64,000 bases of DNA from Rhizobium sp. LC145 (GTDB lineage Bacteria > Pseudomonadota > Alphaproteobacteria > Rhizobiales > Rhizobiaceae), in assembly GCF_001005825.1 (NCBI RefSeq), contig NZ_LBHV01000003.1, forward strand, positions 558,001-622,000, read 5' to 3'. Made by a program: the position numbers and the translations under genes. The notes under the pieces are model-generated. The model was not told where the DNA came from, ran no database searches, and saw nothing but the letters and a program-made list of their open reading frames with translations. Shown in pieces: positions 18,731-28,476 of the stretch. Position 1 is the first letter of the stretch; every line of letters starts with the position of its first letter.

Positions 18731-19510
18731 ATGATCACGACCTATGTCAGCTATACCCTGATCAGCCGCGACCTTCCGAAGTCGCTGGCCCGCGTCGCCG
18801 AGAAGCCGGATGTGGCGCGCGAGACGGAATATTATCTTTCCAAGATCGGCAGCATCAAATCGGTCGACGAATTCATGGCCGACAGCCGCCTTTATAACTA
18901 TGCGCTGAAGGCGCATGGCCTGGAGGACATGGCCTATGCCAAGGCCTTCATGCGCAAGGTGCTGACCGAGGGCAACCGCGACGAGAACGCCTTCGCCCGC
19001 CAGCTGTCGGACAGCCGCTATGCGTCGCTGGTCGAATCGCTGAATTTCGAGACTCACGGCGCGGCGGCGACATCCTTCGAACGGGCGCAGAAGGGCGTGG
19101 TCGACAAATTCCAGCGCCAGACCCTGGAAGAGGAGGCGGGCGAGGAAAATCCCGGCGTGCGGCTTGCGCTTTATTTCGCGCGCACGGCTCCTTCCATCAA
19201 GTCTGGCATGGAAATCCTTGCCGACGACGCGCTCACGGAAGTGGTGCGCACCGTCCTCCAGATGCCCGTCGAGATGGCGTCGCTCGATGTCGACCGCCAG
19301 GCGGCCTTCATCGAGGAGGCTCTGAACATCGAGGATTTCCAGGATACGACGAAGGTCAACAAGTTCCTGGAGCGCTTCTCGGCCATGTGGGAGCTGCAAA
19401 ATCCCTCCGATACCGGAACGAGTGCATCGGCGCTTTTTGCTCCCGCGTCGCAGGGGATCTCGCCCGATCTGCTTCTTTCCATCAATAACCTGAAACTCGG
19501 AGGCAAATGA
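18731..19510 (+). CDS. DUF1217-like flagellar-cluster protein
   Basis: 259 residues, soluble and helical, beginning [20 protein letters not shown] and including [20 protein letters not shown] and the long helix [20 protein letters not shown]. It resembles the DUF1217 family found at this locus in rhizobia between motA and flgF. Its role is not established. It starts 200 bases from motA, divergently, and its stop is one base before flgF, so it heads the flgF-fliI operon. Confidence 0.8.
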   Translation: MITTYVSYTLISRDLPKSLARVAEKPDVARETEYYLSKIGSIKSVDEFMADSRLYNYALKAHGLEDMAYAKAFMRKVLTEGNRDENAFARQLSDSRYASLVESLNFETHGAAATSFERAQKGVVDKFQRQTLEEEAGEENPGVRLALYFARTAPSIKSGMEILADDALTEVVRTVLQMPVEMASLDVDRQAAFIEEALNIEDFQDTTKVNKFLERFSAMWELQNPSDTGTSASALFAPASQGISPDLLLSINNLKLGGK

Positions 19511-19511
19511 C

Positions 19512-20246
19512 ATGCAATCCGGACTTTACGTCGGCATTTCTTCGCAGATCGCGCTGGAGCGCCGCCTGAACACGATCGCCGACAACATGGCCAACATGAA
19601 CACGGTCGGGTTCCGGGCGACCGAGATCAAGTTCGACGAGGTCATGAGCAAGACGCGCAACGAGCAGAACGCCAAGATCGCATTCGTGACACAGGGCAAC
19701 GACTATCTCGCCACGCGCACCGGGCAGTTGCAGCAGACGGGCAATCCGCTCGATTTCGCCGTCAAGGGCGATGCCTGGTTCGCGCTCGATACGCCCGCCG
19801 GCCAGGTGCTGACCCGTGACGGCCGCTTCACGATGGACGAAACCGGCCAGCTCCGCTCGATCCGAGGCTTTTCCGTTCTCGGTGCCGGCGGCGCGCCGAT
19901 CCAGCTGAACCGCGACGGTGGTCCGCCGAGTGTCGGCGCCGACGGCATCATCATGCAGGACGGCCGGCCGGTCGCCAATCTCGGCCTCTTCACCGCAGAC
20001 GTTTCGCAGGGCTACCTGCGCTACGACAACAGCGGCGTGATCCCCGTTCAGGCGCCGCAGCCGGTGGTCAACAATTTCGAATACGGCGTGGTCCAGGGCT
20101 ATGTCGAGCAGTCGAACGTCAACGGCCTCGGCGAGATGACCGAGCTGATCCAGGTCAACCGTGCTTTCGAGAGCATTTCCGCCCTGATGCGGGATTCCGA
20201 ATCCTCCTTCGGCGAGGCGCTCAGGACCCTCGGCGGCGCCCGATAA
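19512..20246 (+). CDS. flgF: FlgF proximal rod protein
   Basis: 244 residues of the flagellar rod/hook family: N-terminal LYVGISSQIALERRLNTIADNMANMNTVGF with the NxANxNTxG motif, the central DFAVKGDAWFAL segment and the C-terminal helix (GEMTELIQVNRAFESISALM). It forms part of the proximal rod. It starts two bases after the DUF1217-like gene stop and is followed by fliI. Confidence 0.92.
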   Translation: MQSGLYVGISSQIALERRLNTIADNMANMNTVGFRATEIKFDEVMSKTRNEQNAKIAFVTQGNDYLATRTGQLQQTGNPLDFAVKGDAWFALDTPAGQVLTRDGRFTMDETGQLRSIRGFSVLGAGGAPIQLNRDGGPPSVGADGIIMQDGRPVANLGLFTADVSQGYLRYDNSGVIPVQAPQPVVNNFEYGVVQGYVEQSNVNGLGEMTELIQVNRAFESISALMRDSESSFGEALRTLGGAR

Positions 20247-20267
20247 GGCTGAGAGAGACAACGGATC

Positions 20268-21665
20268 ATGAGCATTCAGGCAACGGTATTCGAAACGGCA
20301 AATGGCGGAAGGCTGGCGCAGCTGGCCGGGCTCACGACGCGTTATGCCGATCCGGCGTTCTCGGTCGCGCCGGGCGGGCATGTGCGCACCATCGCTGCCG
20401 GGCACTATACCGTTGCAGGGCTTTCGCGGCATGTGCGGCTCGGCGAGTTCGTGGCGCATCGCAGCGCCACCGGCATCCATCTTGGCGAAGTGGTGCGCGT
20501 CGAACCCGACCTCGTCTATGTCTGCCCGATCGAGCCCGGCGAACCGATCGGCATCGGCGATACCGTCATCCGCAAGGGCGCCTTTCGCGTCGCGCCCGAC
20601 GATAGCTGGTGCGGCCGCACCATCAATGCCCTTTGCGAACCGATAGACGGCAAGGGGCCGCTCTCGAAAGGCCTCGATCCGCGTTCGATTTCCAGCACCG
20701 CGCCGCCTTCCATGACGCGCAGCCGGGTCGAGACCGGCTTTCGCACCGGGGTGCGCGCGATCGACATCTTCTCGCCGCTCTGCCTCGGCCAGCGTCTCGG
20801 CATCTTCGCGGGCTCGGGCGTCGGCAAGTCGACGCTGCTTTCGATGCTGGCGCGCGCCGAAGCTTTCGACAAGGTGGTGATAGCCCTCGTCGGCGAGCGC
20901 GGCCGCGAGGTGCGCGAATTCATCGAGGATACGCTCGGCGAGCATATGTCGAAGTCGATCGCCGTCGTTGCGACGAGCGATGAAAGCCCGATGCTGCGGA
21001 AGATGGCGCCGCTGGTCGCAGTCACCATCGCCGAGCATTTCCGCGACAAGGGTGAAAACATCCTCTTCATCGTCGACAGCGTCACGCGTTTTGCCCATGC
21101 GATCCGCGAGGTGGCGGTCGCCTCCGGCGAGCCGCCGGTGGCGCGCGGTTATCCGGCCTCCGTCTTCACCGAGCTTCCGCGCCTTCTCGAACGGGCGGGG
21201 CCGGGCGTCGAAGGCACGGGCACGGTGACGGCGATCATCTCGATCCTCGTCGATGGCGACAACCACAACGATCCGATCGCCGATTCCACCCGCGGCATTC
21301 TCGACGGCCATATCGTGCTCGACCGCAGCCTGGCGGAGGAAGGGCGCTATCCGCCGATCAATCCGCTGGCATCCATTTCCCGTCTCGCCCGCAAGGCCTG
21401 GACACCGGATCAGGAAAAGCTGGTTTCGCGGCTGAAATCGCTCATCCATCGCTACGAGGAGACGCGCGATTTGCGGCTCATCGGCGGCTATCGCACCGGC
21501 AGCGATCCCGATCTCGATATGGCGATCAAGCAGGTGCCGGTGATCTATGACGTGCTGAAGCAGACGCCGGGAGAAAAGCCCGCGCCGGATGCCTATGCCG
21601 ATCTTGCGACGGCGCTCAGGGCTGGCGCGGGTCAGCCGCCGGCACCGCCCGCCAGACAGAGGTAG
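20268..21665 (+). CDS. fliI: FliI flagellar export ATPase
   Basis: 465 residues, cytoplasmic ATPase of the flagellar type III export apparatus, related to F1 beta. The Walker A loop is at residues 181-189 (AGSGVGKST), Walker B in NILFIVDSVTRFA, and the catalytic GERGREVREF follows the first. The N-terminal barrel and C-terminal helical domain are complete. It lies 22 bases after flgF and seven bases before the next gene. Confidence 0.96.
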   Translation: MSIQATVFETANGGRLAQLAGLTTRYADPAFSVAPGGHVRTIAAGHYTVAGLSRHVRLGEFVAHRSATGIHLGEVVRVEPDLVYVCPIEPGEPIGIGDTVIRKGAFRVAPDDSWCGRTINALCEPIDGKGPLSKGLDPRSISSTAPPSMTRSRVETGFRTGVRAIDIFSPLCLGQRLGIFAGSGVGKSTLLSMLARAEAFDKVVIALVGERGREVREFIEDTLGEHMSKSIAVVATSDESPMLRKMAPLVAVTIAEHFRDKGENILFIVDSVTRFAHAIREVAVASGEPPVARGYPASVFTELPRLLERAGPGVEGTGTVTAIISILVDGDNHNDPIADSTRGILDGHIVLDRSLAEEGRYPPINPLASISRLARKAWTPDQEKLVSRLKSLIHRYEETRDLRLIGGYRTGSDPDLDMAIKQVPVIYDVLKQTPGEKPAPDAYADLATALRAGAGQPPAPPARQR

Positions 21666-21671
21666 CAGATC

Positions 21672-22232
21672 GTGAAGAAGAAAGAAGAGCCCATGGCTTC
21701 GGCCCAGTTTCCCAGGAAGGCATCGCGTCTGAGCGACCGCGTGCTGGTCGCCACTGGCCTGGCGCTCGCCACTGCATCGGCGCTGTTCCCATGGTATGTC
21801 TTCTTCAACCAGGACAAGTTCGGCATCAACGCGAGCGATCTGGACCGAACCCGCGATCTGCCGCCGATGGCTCCGCGCGACGTCTTCAGCGTTTCGCCCC
21901 TCGCCATGGTGGACAACACGCCGGACGAGGCGTTGCCGGCTCCGCTCCAGCCCCTGGATAGATTGACCACGGCCACCGTCTCCTCGATCGGCGAGGAACG
22001 GCAGACCGGTCCGTTGATCGAGGAGCAGCCATTTCCCGGCAAGGGCAGTTTCCGTCTTCTCCATGTCGCCAACGGCCGCGCCCTCATAGAGGACGGATCG
22101 GGCATGTACATGGTCCGCGTCGGTTCGACCCTGCCGGACGAAAGCAAGCTTGCGAAGCTGGAGCAGCGCGAAGGCCGCTGGGCCATCATCACCTCTGCCG
22201 GCGAAATGGTTCAGGAGCCGGAAAGCCCGTAA
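21672..22232 (+). CDS. Membrane-anchored flagellar-cluster protein of unknown function
   Basis: 186 residues. One membrane helix at ~20-40 (VLVATGLALATASALFPWYV) follows a basic N-terminus, which predicts a periplasmic C-terminal part rich in Pro and charged residues; the last 60 residues form a compact domain (FRLLHVANGRALIEDGSGMY). The start is GTG 21672, six bases after the fliI stop, with ATG 21693 as an alternative. A protein of this kind sits between fliI and flgB in related rhizobia. Function unknown. Confidence 0.75.
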   Translation: MKKKEEPMASAQFPRKASRLSDRVLVATGLALATASALFPWYVFFNQDKFGINASDLDRTRDLPPMAPRDVFSVSPLAMVDNTPDEALPAPLQPLDRLTTATVSSIGEERQTGPLIEEQPFPGKGSFRLLHVANGRALIEDGSGMYMVRVGSTLPDESKLAKLEQREGRWAIITSAGEMVQEPESP

Positions 22233-22285
22233 GTCTGACGCAAGTTTACCGGCCTAGGCTTCGACGCAAAGATGGAGAGAAGCCT

Positions 22286-22672
22286 ATGCAACCGATTCAA
22301 CTGTTTGCCCTCGCATCGCGCCAGGCCGAGTGGCTTTCCGTGCGGCAGGAAGTTGTTGCCGGCAACATCGCCAACGCCAACACCCCCAAATACACGGCCA
22401 AGGACGTGACCCCCTTCGAGGCGGTTTTGAACCGGACCTATGTGCCCATGGCCCGCACGCACGCAGCGCATCTCGCCGAAAGCGCACTGAGCGACGACAT
22501 CCGGATAGAGGACAGCGAACTCAACAACGAGATCGGCATGCAGGAATCCGGCAACACCGTCTCGCTGTCGCAGGAAATGACGAAGACGGGCGAGATCAAG
22601 CGGCAGTACGAGCTCGGCACCAATCTCGTGAAGTCGTTCCACAACATGATGTTGATGACTGTAAGAAGGTAA
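22286..22672 (+). CDS. flgB: FlgB proximal rod protein
   Basis: 128 residues, N-terminal rod motif ([19 protein letters not shown], including the NxANxxTPxY pattern) and C-terminal helix ([20 protein letters not shown]). Exported by the flagellar system and forms the rod base. It is followed four bases later by flgC. Confidence 0.92.
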   Translation: MQPIQLFALASRQAEWLSVRQEVVAGNIANANTPKYTAKDVTPFEAVLNRTYVPMARTHAAHLAESALSDDIRIEDSELNNEIGMQESGNTVSLSQEMTKTGEIKRQYELGTNLVKSFHNMMLMTVRR

Positions 22673-22676
22673 GATC

Positions 22677-23096
22677 ATGGATCCTCTTTCAGCCGCGTCC
22701 AAGATTGCCGGCTCGGGACTTGAGGCGCAATCCACGCGCCTGCGCATCGTCTCGGAAAATATCGCCAACGCCCGCACGACCGGGGATACGCCCGGCGCCG
22801 ATCCCTATCGGCGCAAGACGATCACCTTCGGTGAGGTGATGGATGCCAGCCGGCAGGTGGACCTCGTGGGCGTCAAGAAGCTCGGCGTGGACAATTCGGA
22901 ATTCCACGAGGAGTTCGATCCCAATCATCCGGCAGCCGACGAGCGCGGCATGGTCAAGACGCCCAACGTCAACCTCCTGATCGAGATGGCGGACATGCGG
23001 GAAGCCAACCGCTCCTATGACGCCAATCTCCAGGTGATCAAGCAGACGCGGGAACTCGTCGCCTCCACCATCGACCTTCTGAAGAGCGGACAATGA
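22677..23096 (+). CDS. flgC: FlgC proximal rod protein
   Basis: 139 residues with the rod signature [20 protein letters not shown] near the N-terminus and the C-terminal [20 protein letters not shown]. Part of the proximal rod with FlgB and FlgF. The stop overlaps the fliE ATG by four bases. Confidence 0.94.
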   Translation: MDPLSAASKIAGSGLEAQSTRLRIVSENIANARTTGDTPGADPYRRKTITFGEVMDASRQVDLVGVKKLGVDNSEFHEEFDPNHPAADERGMVKTPNVNLLIEMADMREANRSYDANLQVIKQTRELVASTIDLLKSGQ

Positions 23097-23428
23097 TCGA
23101 CAATATTCAAAAAGTCAGTTCCCTTTCGCTGACCCGCGGCCTCGACGAAGCCACAAGCGAAACCACCTCCAGCCTTCGCGGCGCCGGGCAGGTCTCCGGC
23201 GAAAACACGGGCCTCAACTTCGCAAGCGTCCTCGGCAACGTGGCGACGGACGCCATGAACAGCCTGAAGGGCGCGGAGGCCATGTCGTTCAAGGCGATCG
23301 AGGGCAAGGCGAACACCCGCGAGGTGGTCGATGCGGTTCTTGAAGCACAGCAGTCCCTTCAGACGGCGATCGCGCTGCGCGACAAGATCGTCTCCGCCTA
23401 TCTCGAAATCACGAAGATGCCGATCTAA
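23093..23428 (+). CDS. fliE: FliE rod adaptor protein
   Basis: 111 residues. FliE links the MS ring to the rod and is an early export substrate. The family C-terminal half is clear ([20 protein letters not shown], then [20 protein letters not shown]). It overlaps flgC by four bases and ends 18 bases before the chimeric flgG. Confidence 0.92.
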   Translation: MIDNIQKVSSLSLTRGLDEATSETTSSLRGAGQVSGENTGLNFASVLGNVATDAMNSLKGAEAMSFKAIEGKANTREVVDAVLEAQQSLQTAIALRDKIVSAYLEITKMPI

Positions 23429-23446
23429 CGCATTGAGGACGAAGAC

Positions 23447-24139
23447 ATGAGAGCGCTTTCAGTCGCGGCGACGGGCATGGATGCCCAGCAGACCAATCTC
23501 GAGGTCATCGCCAACAACATCGCCAATATCAACACGACCGGCTACAAGCGGGCCCGCGCGGAATTCGCCGACCTGCTCTACCAGACCGAGCGCGCCCAGG
23601 GCGTGCCCAACCGTGCCAACCAGGCGATCGTTCCGGAGGGCGCCAATATCGGCCTCGGCGTGCAGACGGCGGCCGTGCGCAACATCCATACGCAAGGCGA
23701 GCTGACCCACACGGAAAACAGCCTCGATCTCGCACTCGTCGGCCGCGGCTGGTTCCAGATCCAGACGCCTGACGGCAACACCGTCTATACCCGCGCCGGC
23801 GCGTTCAACCAGAATGCCGACGGCCAGCTCGTGACGATCGACGGCTATACCGTCGTCCCCAACATCGTCTTCCCGGCGAATGTTCAGAGCCCGGACATGC
23901 TGAAGCCGCTGGCCGGCAACGTCTACAGCCAGAGCAACGATTCCGGCGTCATCGTCATGGGTTATCCCGGCAATGGCAGCTACGGCAAAGTCCTCTCCGG
24001 TGCGCTGGAAGATTCCAACGTCGATATCGCCGAGGAGCTCACCAGCATGATCGAGTCTCAGCGTAACTACACGGCGAACTCGAAGGTTTTCCAGACAGGC
24101 TCCGAGCTCATGGAAGTCCTGGTCAACCTGAAGAGATAA
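23447..24139 (+). CDS. FlgG-FlgE chimera: 5' flgG fused in frame to 3' flgE
   Basis: A 230-residue ORF in the flgG position. Residues 1-143 are FlgG (distal rod): [58 protein letters not shown]. From about residue 144 the sequence is the C-terminal end of a rhizobial FlgE (hook): [54 protein letters not shown] and the terminal VLVNLKR. Normal FlgG is about 262 residues and ends in a SAQRAYEMNSKV-type helix, which is missing here. The join lies near 23873-23881, and flgK follows 31 bases later, as it normally follows flgE. I infer an in-frame deletion from inside flgG to inside flgE. The product is unlikely to work as rod or hook. Confidence 0.88.
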   Translation: MRALSVAATGMDAQQTNLEVIANNIANINTTGYKRARAEFADLLYQTERAQGVPNRANQAIVPEGANIGLGVQTAAVRNIHTQGELTHTENSLDLALVGRGWFQIQTPDGNTVYTRAGAFNQNADGQLVTIDGYTVVPNIVFPANVQSPDMLKPLAGNVYSQSNDSGVIVMGYPGNGSYGKVLSGALEDSNVDIAEELTSMIESQRNYTANSKVFQTGSELMEVLVNLKR

Positions 24140-24170
24140 AGAAGCCTAGAGGTTTGTAGAGGCAGTCGAA

Positions 24171-25664
24171 ATGTCACTCTCGTCCGCAATGTCCACGGCT
24201 CAGTCGATCTTCAACAACACCGGCACACAGTCGTCGGTGGTGGCGAAGAATATCCAGAACGCCCAGAACCCGAACTATGTTCGCCGTTCTGCCGTGTACG
24301 TCACCGGTGGTGCCGGCGCTCTCGTCGTCGGCATCGAGCGGGCGCAGAACCTTTCCCTGCAGCGCCAGACCATTGAAAGCACCTCGTTTGCGACCGGCCA
24401 GCGCACCGTGCTGACCGGCCTCACGGAAATCAAGAGCCTGCTCGGCGGCAACGACTACGAGAACTCGCCGGAGGTGCGGCTGAGGGCGCTCTTCAACAAC
24501 CTCAACGCCTATGCGGCCACGCCCAATGATGCCACGGTGGGCACCACCGTGGTGTCGAGCGCCCAGGATGTCGTCAACACGCTAAACACCACTTCCAAGG
24601 AACTGCAGGCCATCCGCAAGCGCGCGGACGAGCAGATCAAGGAAGACGTCGATACGCTGAACAACCTGCTGAAGCAGTTCGAGGCGGCAAACAACAAGGT
24701 CAAGAGCGCGACTGCCGTCGGCGGCGATCCCAATGACGCGCTGGACGAGCGCGACACTGTCCTCAAGCAGATTTCCGAAATCGTCGGTGTCACCAGCTAT
24801 GTCCGCGAAAACAACGACATGGTGCTCTATACCTCGGAAGGCACCACGCTGTTCGAGACCGTGCCGCGCGCGGTGACCTTTACTCCGACAAATACATATG
24901 ATGCCGCGACCACCGGCAACGGCATTTATATCGACGGCGCGCCCATGAAGGCGGGCGTCGGTGCGGATACCAGCGCCAAGGGCTCGCTCCAGGGGCTCCT
25001 GCAATTGCGCGACGAGATCGCGCCGCAATTCCAGACCCAGCTCGACGAGATTGCGCGCGGCGTGATCGTCGCTTTCGCCGAAACCGGACCGGACGGCACC
25101 CTGACGCCGCTCACGGGCCTCTTCACCTACAAGGACAGCTTCGGGGTTCAGCAGACCGCCATTCCCGCCTCCGGCGCGATTGTCCCCGGCCTTGCCTCGC
25201 GGATATTCGTCAATCCCGCGGTCGTCCCGCCGGCCGGCAACCCGACGCTGCTGCGCGACGGCGGCATCAACGATATCGACACCGATCCGGCCACGCCAAA
25301 TCCCTATATCGTCAACAGAGATGGCGCGAGCGGCTTCTCCGATCTGCTCGACAAGTATTACAAGGCAATGGACGGCGCTATCCCCTTCGACCCGGCAACG
25401 GGGATCGGCGGCAACAAGGACCTCTTCTCCTTTGCAGCCGATTCCGTCGGCTGGCTCGAGCAGCTTCGCAGCTCCGCGACGGTCGCGGACGAGACGAAGA
25501 CCGCGATGCTCAGCCGCGCCATGGATGCCTATTCGAGCCAGACCGGCGTGAACCTGGACGAGGAAATGTCCCTGCTGCTCGATATCGAGCAATCCTACAA
25601 GGCTGCCGCCAAGCTCATGGCTGCCGTCGACGAAATGTTGCGGGCCCTCATGGAGGCAGCATAA
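24171..25664 (+). CDS. flgK: FlgK hook-filament junction protein (HAP1)
   Basis: 497 residues. N-terminal MSLSSAMSTAQSIFNNTGTQ and VVAKNIQNAQNPNYVRRSAV match the rhizobial FlgK start; the C-terminal helix (TGVNLDEEMSLLLDIEQSYK) is characteristic. The protein joins hook to filament. It is intact, with ribosome site AGAGGCAG before the ATG, and is followed three bases later by flgL. With flagellins and hook missing from this locus it has no structure to join unless they are elsewhere. Confidence 0.93.
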   Translation: MSLSSAMSTAQSIFNNTGTQSSVVAKNIQNAQNPNYVRRSAVYVTGGAGALVVGIERAQNLSLQRQTIESTSFATGQRTVLTGLTEIKSLLGGNDYENSPEVRLRALFNNLNAYAATPNDATVGTTVVSSAQDVVNTLNTTSKELQAIRKRADEQIKEDVDTLNNLLKQFEAANNKVKSATAVGGDPNDALDERDTVLKQISEIVGVTSYVRENNDMVLYTSEGTTLFETVPRAVTFTPTNTYDAATTGNGIYIDGAPMKAGVGADTSAKGSLQGLLQLRDEIAPQFQTQLDEIARGVIVAFAETGPDGTLTPLTGLFTYKDSFGVQQTAIPASGAIVPGLASRIFVNPAVVPPAGNPTLLRDGGINDIDTDPATPNPYIVNRDGASGFSDLLDKYYKAMDGAIPFDPATGIGGNKDLFSFAADSVGWLEQLRSSATVADETKTAMLSRAMDAYSSQTGVNLDEEMSLLLDIEQSYKAAAKLMAAVDEMLRALMEAA

Positions 25665-25667
25665 ATC

Positions 25668-26753
25668 ATGAAAACCTCTTTCATCTCTTCAATGTCCATG
25701 CAGACGACGCTGCGCCACACGATGGCCAAGGCGCAGCAGCAGTTGACCGCCGCCACCAACGAGGCGGCCACCGGCGTCCACAACGATATCGGCGTCGCGC
25801 TCGGCTCGGCAACCGCCCGCAGCCTGGATTTGAACCGCGACGTCATTCGCATCCAATCCCTGATCGATACCAACGCCATCGCTACGCAGCGCCTGGAATC
25901 CTCCGACGAGGCGCTCGACAAGATGGCGCAGTCCGCCCAGAGCGTGCTGGCTGGGCTTCTGGCGCTGACCGATAGCAGCCAGACGGTGAACGCCGTCAAG
26001 CAGACCATCGAGGCCAATCTCACGGCCTTCACGGGCTTTGCGAATTCGGCGGTCAAGGGCGAATATCTATTCTCCGGCGTGAACACCGATGTGAAGCCGC
26101 TGGAGGATTACTCCGCCGCGAATTCTCCGATCCAGGCGGCCGTCGATCGCGAACTCCAGGCGTTCAAGGCGGCCAATGGCATTGCGACCGATGCGGGCTT
26201 CACGAAGGACCAGATGGAAACCTTCTTGGGCGACCTGGAAAAGAAGTTCATGGGAGAGGAGCCGATCACCAGCCCTCCCCATCCAGCACCGCTGGAAAGC
26301 ACCGACTTCTGGACGGCCTTCGTGTCGAACGCCAGCGACGTGAACATGAAGAGCCGCATCAGCCAGGGGGAGATCGTGCAGACCTCCACCAATGCGAATA
26401 CCGATGGCATGCGCAGCTTCGTGTTCGGCTCGATCGTAGCGATCGAGTTCCTCGGCGGGGATTTCGCGAACGTGCAGGAAGCCGTCGTTCAAAAATCCCG
26501 AGACGCGATCGGGCGCGGCGAAACCGGCATCACCGCCGAGCGCAGCTCGCTGGGTCTCTCCGCCGAACGGGTCAAGAAGGCCGATGAGTCGCTCAAGGCG
26601 CAGCAGACGATCATCAAGAACCATCTGCTCGAACTGGAAGGCATAGACGTGGAGGAGGCTTCGGTCCGCGTCAACGCGCTCAAGCTTCTTCTCGAGACCT
26701 CTTACACGCTGACAGGGAGGCTCCAGAGTCTGAGCCTGGTAAACTACCTTTGA
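25668..26753 (+). CDS. flgL: FlgL hook-filament junction protein (HAP3)
   Basis: 361 residues, flagellin-like ends: N-terminal MKTSFISSMSMQTTLRHTMA and C-terminal heptad helix (LLELEGIDVEEASVRVNALK). It caps the hook next to FlgK and receives the filament. It starts three bases after flgK. No frameshift was seen. Confidence 0.92.
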   Translation: MKTSFISSMSMQTTLRHTMAKAQQQLTAATNEAATGVHNDIGVALGSATARSLDLNRDVIRIQSLIDTNAIATQRLESSDEALDKMAQSAQSVLAGLLALTDSSQTVNAVKQTIEANLTAFTGFANSAVKGEYLFSGVNTDVKPLEDYSAANSPIQAAVDRELQAFKAANGIATDAGFTKDQMETFLGDLEKKFMGEEPITSPPHPAPLESTDFWTAFVSNASDVNMKSRISQGEIVQTSTNANTDGMRSFVFGSIVAIEFLGGDFANVQEAVVQKSRDAIGRGETGITAERSSLGLSAERVKKADESLKAQQTIIKNHLLELEGIDVEEASVRVNALKLLLETSYTLTGRLQSLSLVNYL

Positions 26754-26791
26754 TGTCAAAAGGTAGCCTCATGAAAATGAAGGATACGTGA

Positions 26792-27139
26792 ATGTACCAG
26801 TTTTCATATGCCGAGATCATGGAGGATGGCGTCGCGGACGCCAAGGAGCGTGAGCGGCAGACCCTCGAGCGCTCGATCGAGCTTCTGACGGCGGCGCGCG
26901 ACGAGGGGAAATATTCGCGGCACACCATCGAGGCGGTCTTCTATACGCGCCGTGTATGGATCAGGTTCATCGAAGACCTGAAGCAGCCGGAAAACGAGCT
27001 CGACGTGGAGCTCCGGGCCAATCTGATCTCCATCGCGATCTGGATATTGAAAGAGTGCGAGAAGATCAGGACGCGCCAGTCCGAGAACTATCAAGGCATT
27101 ATCGACGTGACCACCATCATCAAGGATGGATTGAAATGA
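26792..27139 (+). CDS. flaF: FlaF flagellin synthesis regulator
   Basis: 115 residues. Conserved helical protein of alphaproteobacteria ([39 protein letters not shown]). FlaF promotes flagellin synthesis or secretion, antagonistic to FlbT. The stop overlaps the flbT ATG by four bases. Its flagellin targets are not in the window. Confidence 0.9.
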   Translation: MYQFSYAEIMEDGVADAKERERQTLERSIELLTAARDEGKYSRHTIEAVFYTRRVWIRFIEDLKQPENELDVELRANLISIAIWILKECEKIRTRQSENYQGIIDVTTIIKDGLK

Positions 27140-27585
27140 AAAGTACGCTGCGCATCTCACTGAAATCCGGCGAAAAGATCTTCATCAACGGCGCCGTACT
27201 TCGCGTCGATCGGAAGGTTGCGCTGGAATTCCTGAACGACGTCACGTTCCTGCTCGAAAACCATGTTCTCCAGCCGGAGGATGCGACCACCCCGCTGCGG
27301 CAGCTCTATTTCATCGCGCAGATGATCCTGATCAATCCGGAAGGCAAGGAACAGTCCACGACGCTTTTCCGCAAGTCGGTCGCCATGCTGCTGACCTGCT
27401 TCCGCGACGAGGAGATCCTGGCGGAATTGAAGCGTGTCGATGGTCTCGTCATGTCCGGCCGGGCTTTCGATGCCCTGAAGGCGATCCGCGGGCTCTATGC
27501 GGCGGAGGATCGCATCCTCAACAGCCAGGAGATGGCGCCGGCAACGGTCGAACAGATCCGCAAGGAGATCGCGCCATGGCGGTAG
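27136..27585 (+). CDS. flbT: FlbT flagellin mRNA regulator
   Basis: 149 residues, beginning [19 protein letters not shown] and containing [20 protein letters not shown]. In Caulobacter FlbT binds the 5' end of flagellin mRNA and limits its translation. The frame is open further upstream, inside flaF, but ATG 27136, overlapping the flaF stop, is the proper start. It overlaps flgD by ten bases. Confidence 0.9.
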   Translation: MKSTLRISLKSGEKIFINGAVLRVDRKVALEFLNDVTFLLENHVLQPEDATTPLRQLYFIAQMILINPEGKEQSTTLFRKSVAMLLTCFRDEEILAELKRVDGLVMSGRAFDALKAIRGLYAAEDRILNSQEMAPATVEQIRKEIAPWR

Positions 27586-28064
27586 ATACGGTCGGCGCGG
27601 TAGCCTCGAATCCCTGGGCCAATGCGGGCGCCTCCAATTCGGCGTCCAATGCCGCCAGCCTGAACTATAACAGCTTCCTGCAGCTCCTCATCGCGCAGAT
27701 GAAGAACCAGGACCCGACCGAGCCGATGGACGCCACGGAGCAGATTTCCCAGCTCGCGACGTTCTCTCAGGTCGAGCAGACGATCCAGACCAACTCGCAC
27801 CTGAAGAGCATGCTCCAGGCGGAAGCGCTCACGCGCGCGAGCGATCTCGTCGGCAAATACGTCAAGAGCGCCGACGACAAGATCATGGGCGTGGTCAAGG
27901 AAGTCGAGGTCTATAGTGATGGCGTCATCGTCATCACCGACAAGAAGGAGAAGGTCCTGCTGCAGGCGGGCGTCGTCTTCTCCAACCAGCCGATCGAGGT
28001 CGATCCTCCGAAAGAAGAGGGATCGACCGGCGGTTCGGATAGCGATACAGAGGCCGAAACGTAA
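27576..28064 (+). CDS. flgD: FlgD hook-cap protein
   Basis: 162 residues. The conserved N-terminal FlgD region is clear: [20 protein letters not shown] followed by [18 protein letters not shown]. The protein caps the growing hook so that FlgE can assemble. It is short compared with enteric FlgD and ends in an acidic Gly/Ser-rich tail, as usual in rhizobia. Followed by fliQ after 32 bases. Confidence 0.92.
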   Translation: MAVDTVGAVASNPWANAGASNSASNAASLNYNSFLQLLIAQMKNQDPTEPMDATEQISQLATFSQVEQTIQTNSHLKSMLQAEALTRASDLVGKYVKSADDKIMGVVKEVEVYSDGVIVITDKKEKVLLQAGVVFSNQPIEVDPPKEEGSTGGSDSDTEAET

Positions 28065-28096
28065 CGCCCGAATGAGTCGGGCTCGGGAATACGGCA

Positions 28097-28363
28097 ATGA
28101 ACGAAGCCGACGCCTTGGATATCATGCAAGCGGCGATCTGGACCATCCTGATCGCCTCCGGCCCCGCAGTTCTGGTGGCCATGGTTGTCGGCGTGGTGAT
28201 CGCGGTTCTCCAGGCGCTCACGCAGGTCCAGGAAATGACGCTGACCTTCGTGCCGAAGATCGTGGCGATCATGATCACCATCGGCATCTCGGCGCCCTTC
28301 ATCGGCGCCCAGATCAACCTCTTCGCCAATCTGGTCTTTTCGCGCATCGAATCCGGCTTCTAG
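28097..28363 (+). CDS. fliQ: FliQ flagellar export gate protein
   Basis: 88 residues with two membrane segments (~15-40, IWTILIASGPAVLVAMVVGV; ~50-75, VPKIVAIMITIGISAPFIGA). It is a core part of the FliPQR export gate. FliR and FlhA follow in the same operon, but FliP, the main gate subunit, is absent from the window. Confidence 0.93.
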   Translation: MNEADALDIMQAAIWTILIASGPAVLVAMVVGVVIAVLQALTQVQEMTLTFVPKIVAIMITIGISAPFIGAQINLFANLVFSRIESGF

Positions 28364-28476
28364 CCGGCTTTTTCCTTCCGTCCTCCTCCTGCCACCCTCG
28401 CGCAAGCTTCGTCCGCTAGTCAAGCAGACGAACCGGCAGCATGTCTGCCACCTTCTCATGAAGAGACGGGACCGCT

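Noticed and set aside
19482-22064. Minus-strand ORF of 860 aa opposite flgF-fliI
   Set aside because: Shadow frame of well-supported flagellar genes, no family features.
27916-28419. Plus-strand ORF overlapping flgD and fliQ
   Set aside because: Different frame over two well-supported flagellar genes; Arg/Ser-rich.
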